NCBI GenBank assembly: GCA_011174825.1 | Contig: DUEZ01000087.1 | Coordinates: forward strand, 1-44,915 | Direction of reading: 5' to 3' | Length of the DNA stretch: 44,915 bases | Source of the DNA: Anaerolineae bacterium | Lineage (GTDB): Bacteria > Chloroflexota > Anaerolineae > Anaerolineales > E44-bin32 | Shown: positions 6,888-14,894 of the stretch, piece after piece | Numbering within the stretch: position 1 is the stretch's first letter | Layout: every line of letters starts with the position of its first letter | Notes under the pieces: generated by a model | Told to the model about the DNA's origin: nothing | The model's input: the letters and a program-made list of their open reading frames with translations, nothing else | Database searches by the model: none | Made by a program: the position numbers and the translations under genes

Positions 6888-8321
6888 CTAGTTATTTGAA
6901 AGGTATTCGTCAATAGCTGCGGCTGCTCTTCGTCCTTCAACCATAGCGTTAACAACAGTAGCAGGGCCTGTGACCCCATCTCCACCGGCGTAGACACCCT
7001 CTCGAGATGTAACGCCTGTCTTAGGATCAGCGACGATTAACCCCCACTTGTGAGTCTCAAGATCAGGGGTTGTGTCCCCGATCAGTGGATCTGGCCAGTA
7101 TCCGAGTGCGAGGATCACGGTATCGGCTTCAACCGTAAAGTTCGAGCCTTCAATCGGAAGCGGGCGGCGGCGTCCACTGTCGTCGGGTTCACCTAGTTCA
7201 CATTGCAAGCATTCCACCGCGCTTACTCGCCCATCGGGGCCAGCGATGAAGCGGATGGGTTGTGTTAGGAAGCGGAAGTTAGCCCCCTCTTCCTTGGCCA
7301 ATTCACGGTCCTTTTTACCGCCCGGCATTTCGGCCTCGGTTCGCCTGTAGAGGCAGGTAACCTCCGCGGCTCCTAACCTAAGTGCACTACGAAGGCAGTC
7401 GGAAGCGGTGTCGCCGCCGCCGACGACGACCAAACGGCGACCGACCTCGGGTTTTGAATCTTTACCTTCGGGGAGATGTATCGGATCAACATTGGCCCGG
7501 ACGAGGAATTGTGTCGCTTGATAGACACCTGGCAAATCCATGCCTGGGACTTCCATCGAAGCATCTACACCCGTGCCCACTCCGATAAACACCGCCTGAT
7601 AACCCTCCTCGGAAAGGTCATCGATGGTCTTGTTTTCGCCGATACGCGTATTGTTGACGAACTCTACACCAGCTCGTTCCAGATCTCCGATCCGTGCGAA
7701 GACGACTTCCTTAGCGAGTTTGAAATTCGGGATACCATATAGCAACAGACCTCCAGGTGAAGGTGCGGCCTCAAAGATGGTGACATCGTGCCCCTTCTGC
7801 CGAAGTTGCTCTGCGCACGATAAACCTGCCGGACCAGCACCCACAATGGCGACCCGTTTCCCAGACGGAGGACCAACGGGGATTTCAACTGTGCCGTGCT
7901 CACGTTGGTAGTCGGCGACAAAGACCTCTAACGCACCCGTGATGACCGGTTCGCCACGTTTGTTGCGTGGGCAAGCTCCCAGACACAGATCATCGTGAGG
8001 GCAAACCCGACCACAGATCTCTGGCATGGAACTGGTCTTACGGTAAATCTCGGCTGCGCCGATGAAATCACCCTTCTCGATTAACCACATTGCCGCGGGG
8101 ATGTCGTTGTTTCCGGGACAAGCTAGAGTGCAAGGTGCAGGATCAGGGCAGTGGATGCAGCGTTCAGCAGCCCGCATCGCGGCTTCGGGTGTCAATGGAA
8201 TAAAGGTGGGTTCAAAATCCTTTACCCGTTCCTCTGGTGGTCTTGCTTTCTGTTCCTCCAGAGGGATCTTCATCCGAGCTTTACGATCGATCTCGGGTTT
8301 GTCGCCTGCTTTATCCTGCAT
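6888..8321 (-). CDS. GltD-like NAD(P)-dependent flavin/FeS oxidoreductase, stand-alone
   Basis: A 477-residue homologue of the glutamate synthase small subunit. The N-terminal region binds two [4Fe-4S] clusters (CIHCPDPAPCTLACPGNN, then CGRVCPHDDLCLGACPR). The FAD site is VAIVGAGPAGLSCAEQL, the NAD(P) site VVVVGGGDTASDC, and the late FAD motif GVYAGGDGVTGP. In glutamate synthase it passes electrons from NADPH to the large subunit; GltD-like proteins also serve other partners. No gltB is nearby, so the partner is unknown. ATG 8321 is chosen because GGAGG lies 8 bp upstream; an in-frame ATG at 8393 would run into the promoter area. It is divergent from the sigma factor gene. Confidence 0.85.
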   Translation of the reverse strand: MQDKAGDKPEIDRKARMKIPLEEQKARPPEERVKDFEPTFIPLTPEAAMRAAERCIHCPDPAPCTLACPGNNDIPAAMWLIEKGDFIGAAEIYRKTSSMPEICGRVCPHDDLCLGACPRNKRGEPVITGALEVFVADYQREHGTVEIPVGPPSGKRVAIVGAGPAGLSCAEQLRQKGHDVTIFEAAPSPGGLLLYGIPNFKLAKEVVFARIGDLERAGVEFVNNTRIGENKTIDDLSEEGYQAVFIGVGTGVDASMEVPGMDLPGVYQATQFLVRANVDPIHLPEGKDSKPEVGRRLVVVGGGDTASDCLRSALRLGAAEVTCLYRRTEAEMPGGKKDRELAKEEGANFRFLTQPIRFIAGPDGRVSAVECLQCELGEPDDSGRRRPLPIEGSNFTVEADTVILALGYWPDPLIGDTTPDLETHKWGLIVADPKTGVTSREGVYAGGDGVTGPATVVNAMVEGRRAAAAIDEYLSNN

Positions 8322-8401
8322 CACAGTGCCTCCACGAATAGTTCTCCCCGATGATACCGACCAAAGTGGTCTCATATCAGTCAAAAATGTCATGACCCTT
8401 T

Positions 8402-8415
8402 GTGACGGTTGTCAC
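8402..8415. promoter_or_regulatory. Palindrome in divergent promoter region
   Basis: GTGAC and GTCAC flank a 4-base GGTT centre between the divergent GltD-like and sigma factor genes. It has the size of a dimeric regulator site. No cognate regulator can be named from the sequence. Confidence 0.35.
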
Positions 8416-8487
8416 CATCCTAGGTTAGGTTCATCGCCTCGTGTAGAATAACCATTGTTCTATTTGAAACTTTATTGGGAGTTATTC

Positions 8488-9054
8488 GTGTCAGTAAGTA
8501 GGGGACAGGAACGCGATGAAGCTGAGCTGGTCCGTAGAGCCCGGATCCGTGATCCAGAAGCGTTCGATCGTCTCGTCGAGGTTTACACCCCACGCCTCTA
8601 TCGGATCGTGCGTCGATTTACGAGTGATCGCGGGGAGGCGGAGGCGATCGTGCAGGAAACCTGGTTGCGTGCCTGGCGAGCTTTGCCCCAGTCTATCGAG
8701 GATCGCCCATTGGCCCCGTGGTTGGTGAGGATCGCGGTTAATGTGGTTCGCGATATCTGGAGGAAGAAGAAGCCCCTCGATTTTACCGATGTGGGTGGCG
8801 AAGAGGATTTTCTGCAAGATGAAAGACCGGGCCCTGAGGAGCACTTGTCTCAGAAAGAGGTTCTTGAAAAGCTAGTTCTAGGGGTAGAGCGTTTGAGACC
8901 CGAATATCGAATGGTGATCGCATTACGTTATGAAGGTGGACTTTCATATCAAGAAATGGCAAGCGTGCTGAATCTGCCTATAAACACTGTGCGCACGCAC
9001 CTACATCGAGCAAAATCTACCCTACGTCGTTGGCTGGAGACGGATGATGTCTGA
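8488..9054 (+). CDS. ECF-type RNA polymerase sigma factor
   Basis: A 188-residue sigma-70 family factor with only regions 2 and 4. Region 2 shows AFDRLVEVYTPRLYRIVRRF and AEAIVQETWLRAWRAL (about residues 25-70). Region 4 shows YRMVIALRYEGGLSYQEMA and LPINTVRTHLHRAKSTLRRWL (about 137-180), the helix-turn-helix that reads the -35 box. GTG 8488 is preferred because GGGAGT lies 6-8 bp upstream; a TTG at 8455 is in frame. It heads an operon whose next genes overlap it, so it probably controls the efflux genes downstream and its own promoter (inference). Confidence 0.92.
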   Translation: MSVSRGQERDEAELVRRARIRDPEAFDRLVEVYTPRLYRIVRRFTSDRGEAEAIVQETWLRAWRALPQSIEDRPLAPWLVRIAVNVVRDIWRKKKPLDFTDVGGEEDFLQDERPGPEEHLSQKEVLEKLVLGVERLRPEYRMVIALRYEGGLSYQEMASVLNLPINTVRTHLHRAKSTLRRWLETDDV

Positions 9055-9481
9055 TCGGCTGGATGAATTGCTGGCGATGATGCCGGCAGATCCTTATCCT
9101 GAGGACCTTGCGGACCGCGTTCAAGCTCGCTTGGCGCAGATAAGGCGAAGATCTCGGAGAATACGACTTTTTTTGCATTTTTTACTGGTAGTGGCAAGTG
9201 TCGTAGGATTGTGGCTGATCATACCCCAAGTAGAGATGTTCATAACAACGTTACCCGATCTTTCCCTTGCTACAGTTGAAGAGTGGTTGCGTACCTTGGT
9301 ACGCTCTCCAGGGGAAGCCTTTCTGAACCTTTCGGGAACGGTCATTACCTGGATTTCTGAACTTGCTTCCGCTTTGAACATTGAAATCGTTCTCGTTCTA
9401 GGAATACTAACGGCGTCTGCGCTGTATGGCGTTATCACCCTACTCTCAAACGGCGCGTCGCAGGAGGAAGTGATGGTATGA
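9044..9481 (+). CDS. Small membrane protein paired with the ECF sigma factor (possible anti-sigma)
   Basis: A 145-residue protein overlapping the end of the sigma gene by 11 bp. It has a soluble N-terminus (LDELLAMMPADPYPEDLADRVQARLAQIRRRSRRIR), one transmembrane helix (about residues 39-59), an outside loop of about 50 residues, and a second helix (about 112-133). The zinc-binding HxxxCxxC of classic anti-sigma factors is absent. Position and topology suggest it holds the sigma factor at the membrane, but the sequence does not prove it. A second ATG at 9047 is equally possible. Confidence 0.6.
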   Translation: MMSDRLDELLAMMPADPYPEDLADRVQARLAQIRRRSRRIRLFLHFLLVVASVVGLWLIIPQVEMFITTLPDLSLATVEEWLRTLVRSPGEAFLNLSGTVITWISELASALNIEIVLVLGILTASALYGVITLLSNGASQEEVMV

Positions 9482-10161
9482 ACCGATGGAGGATCCTGAT
9501 TGTAGCCCTTGTAATTTTGGCACTTCTATCGATGGTTCTCTCAGCGTTGTTCTTTGATATCGCATGGTGGAGACGGTCCTTGGCATCGATTGGTGCCGAG
9601 CGAGCCCCACATAAGGCATGGCGCATGGCTCTTCTTCAAGACGTCGGTATACGGGCAAATTTCGCGTCGTTGATCGCAAATCTCGTGACCATATTTCTAT
9701 TTGGTGTGTTGATTCTCTATCTTGTACCAGAACGTGTTCGACATATGGCGCAGGAGTCGTCGGCTGGATGGCAACGAGTTTTGAGGTTTTTCGCTGTTGG
9801 TGTTTTGATCATTGTCTTCTTAGGCGCTGTGGGTTTACTCTCCCTGCTGACTGTTCAAACCATGCCTCTTCCTATCATCCTGGGAGTGGTCTTTATATTA
9901 TCGGCTTTAGGCGGGATGGTGACTCTAGCCTATCAGGTAGGAAGGGCATTGCTCACTCGCGCGGAATGGTCGCGGAGATCGCCCCTTCTTTCCCTAGCAT
10001 TAGGAACACTCATCCTTTTCGCTTTAACCAATGTTCCTTATCTCGGTGGGGTCCTCTTGATCCTCATCTTGCTCACTGGAGCCGGTTTGTCCATCGCAAC
10101 CCGCTTCGGTAGCGGCAAATCCTGGAATTTACTCCCCTTAATGGAGGATGTTCAAGTATGA
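9478..10161 (+). CDS. Six-helix membrane protein of unknown function
   Basis: 227 residues with about six hydrophobic helices (near 5-28, 65-85, 103-126, 131-153, 170-187 and 190-208) and short charged loops. I do not recognise a family. Its ATG overlaps the preceding stop (ATGA), and its own stop overlaps the adaptor gene start in the same way, so it is translationally coupled inside the sigma/efflux operon. A role in sensing or in the transporter complex is plausible from context only. Confidence 0.7.
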   Translation: MNRWRILIVALVILALLSMVLSALFFDIAWWRRSLASIGAERAPHKAWRMALLQDVGIRANFASLIANLVTIFLFGVLILYLVPERVRHMAQESSAGWQRVLRFFAVGVLIIVFLGAVGLLSLLTVQTMPLPIILGVVFILSALGGMVTLAYQVGRALLTRAEWSRRSPLLSLALGTLILFALTNVPYLGGVLLILILLTGAGLSIATRFGSGKSWNLLPLMEDVQV

Positions 10162-11567
10162 AACGCTGGATATGGATTTTGATTGTAATAGCTGTCCTGA
10201 TTGGAGGCTTCTTCGGGTATCGAGCCTATCGTACCTCGCAACAGCAGGCCTCTCTCTCAGATCTTCAGACCGTGGAGGCGAGTTCAGGCTCGCTCACAGG
10301 AACGGTTGGGGCGACAGGAACAGTTCGCGCGAATCAAGCTGTAACACTGATGTTCCAGACCTCCGGCACAGTGGAGACGGTGAGCGTCAGGATGGGCGAT
10401 CAGGTCGTCATCGGTGAGGAATTGGCTCAATTGAAGAGGACCTCGCTTTCCTCCCAGGTCATCATGGCTCAGGCGGATTTGGTGACCGCACAGAGGGCGT
10501 TGGACGATCTCTTGTACTCAGTACAGGCAATCGCCATGGCGCAGAGGTCTTTAGCGCAGGCGCAAGACGCGCTCGATGATGCGAACTACATGCTATCTGT
10601 ACGACAGGAAGGCAATCGTGCGAGTCAGGAAACCTTAGATGCAACACGCGCAGACCTCATCCTGGCGGAGAGGGATGTGGAGCAAGCGCAAGCCATGTTT
10701 GATCGTTTAGCAGGACGTCCAGAGGATGATCCGACGCGGGCTATCGCTCTCTCTAACTTGGCGGCTGTGCGCCAGCGCCGCGACAGCATCCAACGAAACC
10801 TGAATTGGTATATTGGCGGTCCCAGCGAGACGGAGCAGGCCTTGTTGGATGCTGATGTAGCTTTTGCGGAAGCGCAATTAGCCGATGCATTACGAGAATG
10901 GGAGCGGGTGAAAGATGGCCCCGATCCCGAAGATGTCGCCGCGGCTGAAGCACGTGTCGCGGCCGCACAGGCAACGGTGGAGTTAGCTAGGGTGAAAGCG
11001 CCGTTCGCAGGAACGATCACCTCGGTCGAGGTTAAACCAGGGGATCAGGTAAACCCCGGGACGATGGCTTTTGGATTAGCGGACCTTTCGCGCCTTTTGG
11101 TCGATGTGGAAATCTCCGAAGTTGATATCAATCGTGTCCAAGTTGGACAACCAGTAATCCTCAATTTTGATGCAGTCCTTGATCGTGATTTTCAGGGTGA
11201 GGTTGTTGAAATCGGATTAACCGGGTTGGTGGTCCAGGGAGTTGTGAATTTCGAGGTGACTGTCGCGTTGACCGACCCTGATGAAGCCATCAAACCAGGG
11301 ATGACCGCCGCGGTGAACATTGTCGTCAGTGAAATCGAGAATGTCCTCTTGGTGCCCAATCGGGCGGTCCGACTCCGGGACGGCGAGCGAGTAGTGTATG
11401 TGTTGGAGCAAGGCGAACTCAAACCTGTTCGAATCGAACTCGGTATCTCCTCCGAAACGTATAGCGAGGTGATCGGTGGCGAACTTCAGGAAGGTGACTT
11501 GATTGTGCTTAACCCACCATCGATTCTTTTCGAGGCTGGCCAAGGTCCGGGATTTTTTGGGCGATAA
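10158..11567 (+). CDS. Efflux adaptor, HlyD/MacA family
   Basis: A 469-residue membrane fusion protein. It has one N-terminal helix ([18 protein letters not shown]), a biotinyl-lipoyl half-domain ([20 protein letters not shown]...VRMGDQV), a long alpha-helical hairpin rich in Ala/Gln/Arg (about residues 100-270), the second lipoyl half ([23 protein letters not shown]), a beta-barrel and a C-terminal domain ([24 protein letters not shown]). MacA-type adaptors work with the MacB ATPase/permease encoded next. No TolC-like outer-membrane gene is present. It is coupled by ATGA to the upstream gene. Confidence 0.9.
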   Translation: MKRWIWILIVIAVLIGGFFGYRAYRTSQQQASLSDLQTVEASSGSLTGTVGATGTVRANQAVTLMFQTSGTVETVSVRMGDQVVIGEELAQLKRTSLSSQVIMAQADLVTAQRALDDLLYSVQAIAMAQRSLAQAQDALDDANYMLSVRQEGNRASQETLDATRADLILAERDVEQAQAMFDRLAGRPEDDPTRAIALSNLAAVRQRRDSIQRNLNWYIGGPSETEQALLDADVAFAEAQLADALREWERVKDGPDPEDVAAAEARVAAAQATVELARVKAPFAGTITSVEVKPGDQVNPGTMAFGLADLSRLLVDVEISEVDINRVQVGQPVILNFDAVLDRDFQGEVVEIGLTGLVVQGVVNFEVTVALTDPDEAIKPGMTAAVNIVVSEIENVLLVPNRAVRLRDGERVVYVLEQGELKPVRIELGISSETYSEVIGGELQEGDLIVLNPPSILFEAGQGPGFFGR

Positions 11568-11569
11568 CA

Positions 11570-12259
11570 ATGAGTGAGTGGATAATCGACGCTGAGAATC
11601 TGACCAAGGTCTATCTGATGGGTGAAGTGGAGGTACACGCTCTGCGAGGCGTATCGCTGCGCGTCGCACAGGGTGAGGTGATGTCCATCATGGGACCCTC
11701 GGGATCAGGGAAAAGCACATTAATGAATATTATTGGATGCCTCGACCGTCCAACAAGTGGAACCTACCGGCTGGATGGTCAATTGACCTCCGATCTGAGT
11801 GACGATCAGCTGGCGGAAATCCGCAACAGGCAAGTAGGTTTCGTATTCCAGACGTTTAACTTGCTCGGTCGTCAAACCGCTTTAGTCAATGTGGAGCTAC
11901 CCATGCGGTATGCCGGTGTGATCAATGGCCGTCGGAAAAGAGCCACTGCTGCGCTGGAGGCGGTCGGTTTGGGGGATCGTATCCGTCATCGACCGAATGA
12001 GCTTTCAGGAGGACAACAGCAACGTGTGGCGATCGCACGAGCGCTGGTCAACAACCCATCGATTATCTTGGCCGATGAGCCAACCGGAAATCTGGACACG
12101 CAATCGGGCGAGGAGGTGGTGAAGATCCTGCTTGATCTTAACCAGGAATACGGCACGACTTTGGTCTTCGTCACGCACGATCCGGAGATTGCAGCTCATA
12201 CGCAACGGGTGATCCACTTGAGGGATGGGTTGGTTGAGGATGATAGGGATAACGGATAA
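11570..12259 (+). CDS. ABC transporter ATP-binding protein, MacB/LolD type
   Basis: A 229-residue nucleotide-binding subunit with Walker [10 protein letters not shown] (about residues 40-48), Q-loop VFQTFNLL, signature [15 protein letters not shown], Walker [13 protein letters not shown] and switch His in VTHDPEIA. The opening [22 protein letters not shown] is characteristic of the MacB/LolD group that powers lipoprotein release or peptide/drug extrusion. It starts 2 bp after the adaptor stop. In Gram-negative MacB this domain is fused to the permease; here the two are separate genes. Confidence 0.93.
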   Translation: MSEWIIDAENLTKVYLMGEVEVHALRGVSLRVAQGEVMSIMGPSGSGKSTLMNIIGCLDRPTSGTYRLDGQLTSDLSDDQLAEIRNRQVGFVFQTFNLLGRQTALVNVELPMRYAGVINGRRKRATAALEAVGLGDRIRHRPNELSGGQQQRVAIARALVNNPSIILADEPTGNLDTQSGEEVVKILLDLNQEYGTTLVFVTHDPEIAAHTQRVIHLRDGLVEDDRDNG

Positions 12260-12338
12260 GGGATTAGCAATGGGATCGATGTCGTATGTTGAGATCCTGA
12301 TTCCTAAACCCCGATTCCTTTAATGGCAAGGTGTAACC

Positions 12339-13565
12339 ATGGATATGTGGAACAGCATTCTCGAAGCACTGGACAGCCTCTCAAGCAATAAAGTCCGGTC
12401 TGGTTTAACGGTGCTCGGTATTGTCATTGGTGTGGGGGCCGTGATTGCGATGTTGGCGATCGGATCCGGTGCACAGGAGACGATCACCGGTTCGATCAGT
12501 GACATTGGCACCAACTTACTCTTTGTGATGCGGGGGAATATCAGCGAAGAGATACGCAATCCGCAGCCGTTAACTCTCACTGATGCAGTGGCGATCAGCG
12601 ATCCTTTCGCCGCGCCATCCGTCGTCGGTGTCGCACCCATGATCAATGGAACCGTGGAGGTCAGTTACGCTGGGGGGAGTAAATTTACTCAAGGAAGCGG
12701 TGTCACGCCTGATTATCAGTCGGTGCGTAATGTCGATCTGTTAGAGGGCGAATTTATCAGTGAGATTCACATGTTGGGTCGATCGGCCGTGGTAATCCTG
12801 GGTCCTGATGTGGCGGAGGAACTCTTCGGACGAACTGTGGGCGTTGTAGGAGAGACGGTTCGCATCGAGGGACAGCCTTTCAGAGTGATCGGTGTGAAGG
12901 CGCCCAAGGGTGGTTCTGGATTCGTCAACCCGGACGATGAGGTGCTGGTTCCGATGACGACGGCACAAGCGAGGCTTCTGCGACGCTCGCGCGATTCGGT
13001 AGACATGATCCTCGTCCAGGCTATCAGCCCAGACAACGTGGCTACGGCGAGCGAGGAGATCGCCACTATATTACGGACACGACACCGTTCACCGATCGGC
13101 GAGGATGATTTCACCATTTTCACCCAGCAAGACTTTCTTGAAACTGCCACCACGATCACTAACGTTCTTACCATCTTCCTCGGTGGAATCGCTGCCATCT
13201 CATTACTTGTTGGCGGTATCGGCATCATGAATATCATGCTGGTTTCAGTAACTGAACGCACGCGTGAGATTGGGCTTCGAAAAGCTGTGGGGGCACGTAA
13301 GCGAGATATCCTGCTCCAGTTTCTCACCGAATCAGCATTGTTGAGTATGATCGGAGGGTTGATCGGCATCGTTCTCGGCTGGGGGTTATCGGAGATGGTA
13401 GGAGCCATCGCGGCCGCCTCGGACACCCAACTTGTCCCCTCCATGGGTTTGGGCGCGGTGTTGTTAGCGACGCTCTTCTCCACTGCGGTCGGTCTATTCT
13501 TCGGTCTCTACCCTGCGAAGCGAGCGGCTGATTTGGAACCGGTGGAAGCGCTGCGCTACGAGTAG
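12339..13565 (+). CDS. ABC transporter permease, MacB/FtsX type
   Basis: A 408-residue permease of the MacB family. It has an N-terminal helix (about residues 20-42, SGLTVLGIVIGVGAVIAMLAI), an extracellular MacB periplasmic-core-like domain (about 45-270), then three helices forming the FtsX domain with the typical GGIGIMNIMLVSVTERTREIGLRKA segment in pieces and a final ...LYPAKRAADLEPVEALRYE tail. It pairs with the ATPase 79 bp upstream. Together with the adaptor it forms a mechanotransmission-type exporter; the substrate is unknown. Confidence 0.93.
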   Translation: MDMWNSILEALDSLSSNKVRSGLTVLGIVIGVGAVIAMLAIGSGAQETITGSISDIGTNLLFVMRGNISEEIRNPQPLTLTDAVAISDPFAAPSVVGVAPMINGTVEVSYAGGSKFTQGSGVTPDYQSVRNVDLLEGEFISEIHMLGRSAVVILGPDVAEELFGRTVGVVGETVRIEGQPFRVIGVKAPKGGSGFVNPDDEVLVPMTTAQARLLRRSRDSVDMILVQAISPDNVATASEEIATILRTRHRSPIGEDDFTIFTQQDFLETATTITNVLTIFLGGIAAISLLVGGIGIMNIMLVSVTERTREIGLRKAVGARKRDILLQFLTESALLSMIGGLIGIVLGWGLSEMVGAIAAASDTQLVPSMGLGAVLLATLFSTAVGLFFGLYPAKRAADLEPVEALRYE

Positions 13566-13621
13566 AGGTATTCGATCTGAGGCACCAACCCTAATCTTTC
13601 TACCTGGTTTGGATTTTCTTT

Positions 13622-14866
13622 ATGCACAAGACGGGCAATGACGGATCGCCACATCTGTCTCACATCGGGGAAAAAATAGGCCGCTGGTTCACTGATAGAT
13701 ATTGCTCGATTTTCATGGTCGGTGCTCTTCTCCTCGCTACGATCGCATGTGCTGGGCCTCAACAGATCGCACTAGAGCGTCGCGGGAGCGGTGCTCTTCC
13801 CAGCCCTTCAACCCAATTTCCATCACCTGTGACAAAGACTTTAAGGCCATCGAACACGCCCACCAGTGTCTCAACCTCTACGCAAACCTCAACACCTACA
13901 CTCACGCCGGTGCCCTTGAACCAAGATAATGCGGATGAGATCCGACCGCGGTATGTCTTAAGGGGGCCTACGGATGGCGTAACGCAGGTTGTCATATCGG
14001 AGGGCAGTGATATTGTCGCTGCGAGCTCTCTAGATGCAACCGTTTGGTTGTGGAGAGTCAGTGATGGCAGTTTGGTGCATAGCTTAATAGGTCACACCGA
14101 TGGTGTTCAGAGTCTAGCTTTATCACCCGATGGGACTATTCTTGCATCGGGATCAAGCGATCGGACTGTGAAGTTGTGGCGGGTTGACAATGGATCGCTG
14201 GTGAGGACGATTCGTGGTTCATTCATCGGCAGGGTGCTCAGGGTGGTTTTTTCTCCGGACGGTTCTCTCTTCGCGATGGCCGACGATCGATGCTTTGTCC
14301 AAATACGGCGCACGAATTCGGGCGTCTTATGGCAAACCCTGGCGCAACCTAATTGTCTCGCATATTTAGAAGGGACGGTGTCAGCCTGGGGGTTGACTTT
14401 TTCACCAGATGGGGAATACCTCTTGACGGGTGAAAGCCGTCCTTGCTGTGGGGGCTCCCTACAACAGTGGGCAGTGGATGAATATCGGCCTCCCGCGACG
14501 TTGCTGGATTATGACTTGAGGTTTCGAGATTTTACGTACTCGCCGGACGGGTCGATGTTGGCGGTGGCTTTCGAAGGTAGCCCAGTGTTTTGGTTGATCA
14601 ATACAGAGGGTAGGGACCCAATCCGCACCTTTGAAGGTCACGCTTATCAGGTGAATAGCCTCACGTTCTCACCCAATGGCGAACTCTTGGTCTCTGGATC
14701 AGGGGATCAGAAGGTGCGTATTTGGCGAGTTGAGGACGGCGCGTTACTTTATACGCTCGAGGGCCATGTCGATGAGGTGAATAGTGTCACTTTTTCCCCG
14801 GATGGCAGTACGATCGCTTCCGGCTCGGAAGATGGGACGGTTATTTTGTGGGGGCTTGGTCCTTAA
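13622..14866 (+). CDS. WD40-repeat lipoprotein
   Basis: A 414-residue exported protein. After a basic N-terminus comes a hydrophobic segment ending in the lipobox ATIAC (Cys 43), a Thr/Ser/Pro linker (about residues 55-100), and seven WD40 units that would make one complete beta-propeller. Recognisable blade ends include TVWLWRVSDGSLVHSL, TVKLWRVDNGSLVRTI, KVRIWRVEDGALLYTL and TVILWGLGP; the middle blades are divergent and hold a CCGG loop. Such propellers scaffold protein interactions outside the cell; the partner is unknown. The start is uncertain (weak ribosome site). It converges on uvrA with a 28-bp gap. Confidence 0.88.
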   Translation: MHKTGNDGSPHLSHIGEKIGRWFTDRYCSIFMVGALLLATIACAGPQQIALERRGSGALPSPSTQFPSPVTKTLRPSNTPTSVSTSTQTSTPTLTPVPLNQDNADEIRPRYVLRGPTDGVTQVVISEGSDIVAASSLDATVWLWRVSDGSLVHSLIGHTDGVQSLALSPDGTILASGSSDRTVKLWRVDNGSLVRTIRGSFIGRVLRVVFSPDGSLFAMADDRCFVQIRRTNSGVLWQTLAQPNCLAYLEGTVSAWGLTFSPDGEYLLTGESRPCCGGSLQQWAVDEYRPPATLLDYDLRFRDFTYSPDGSMLAVAFEGSPVFWLINTEGRDPIRTFEGHAYQVNSLTFSPNGELLVSGSGDQKVRIWRVEDGALLYTLEGHVDEVNSVTFSPDGSTIASGSEDGTVILWGLGP

Positions 14867-14894
14867 GAAGATCTGAATTCTTGTATTACGAGGC

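Noticed and set aside
8421..8449. Sigma-70 promoter for the ECF gene (TAGAAT at 8444)
   Set aside because: The -10 box is fair but no -35 box lies at 16-18 bp; an ECF-type promoter is equally possible and cannot be defined from one site.
12767..13483. 238-codon minus-strand open frame
   Set aside because: Antisense to the MacB/FtsX permease, which is clearly the real gene.
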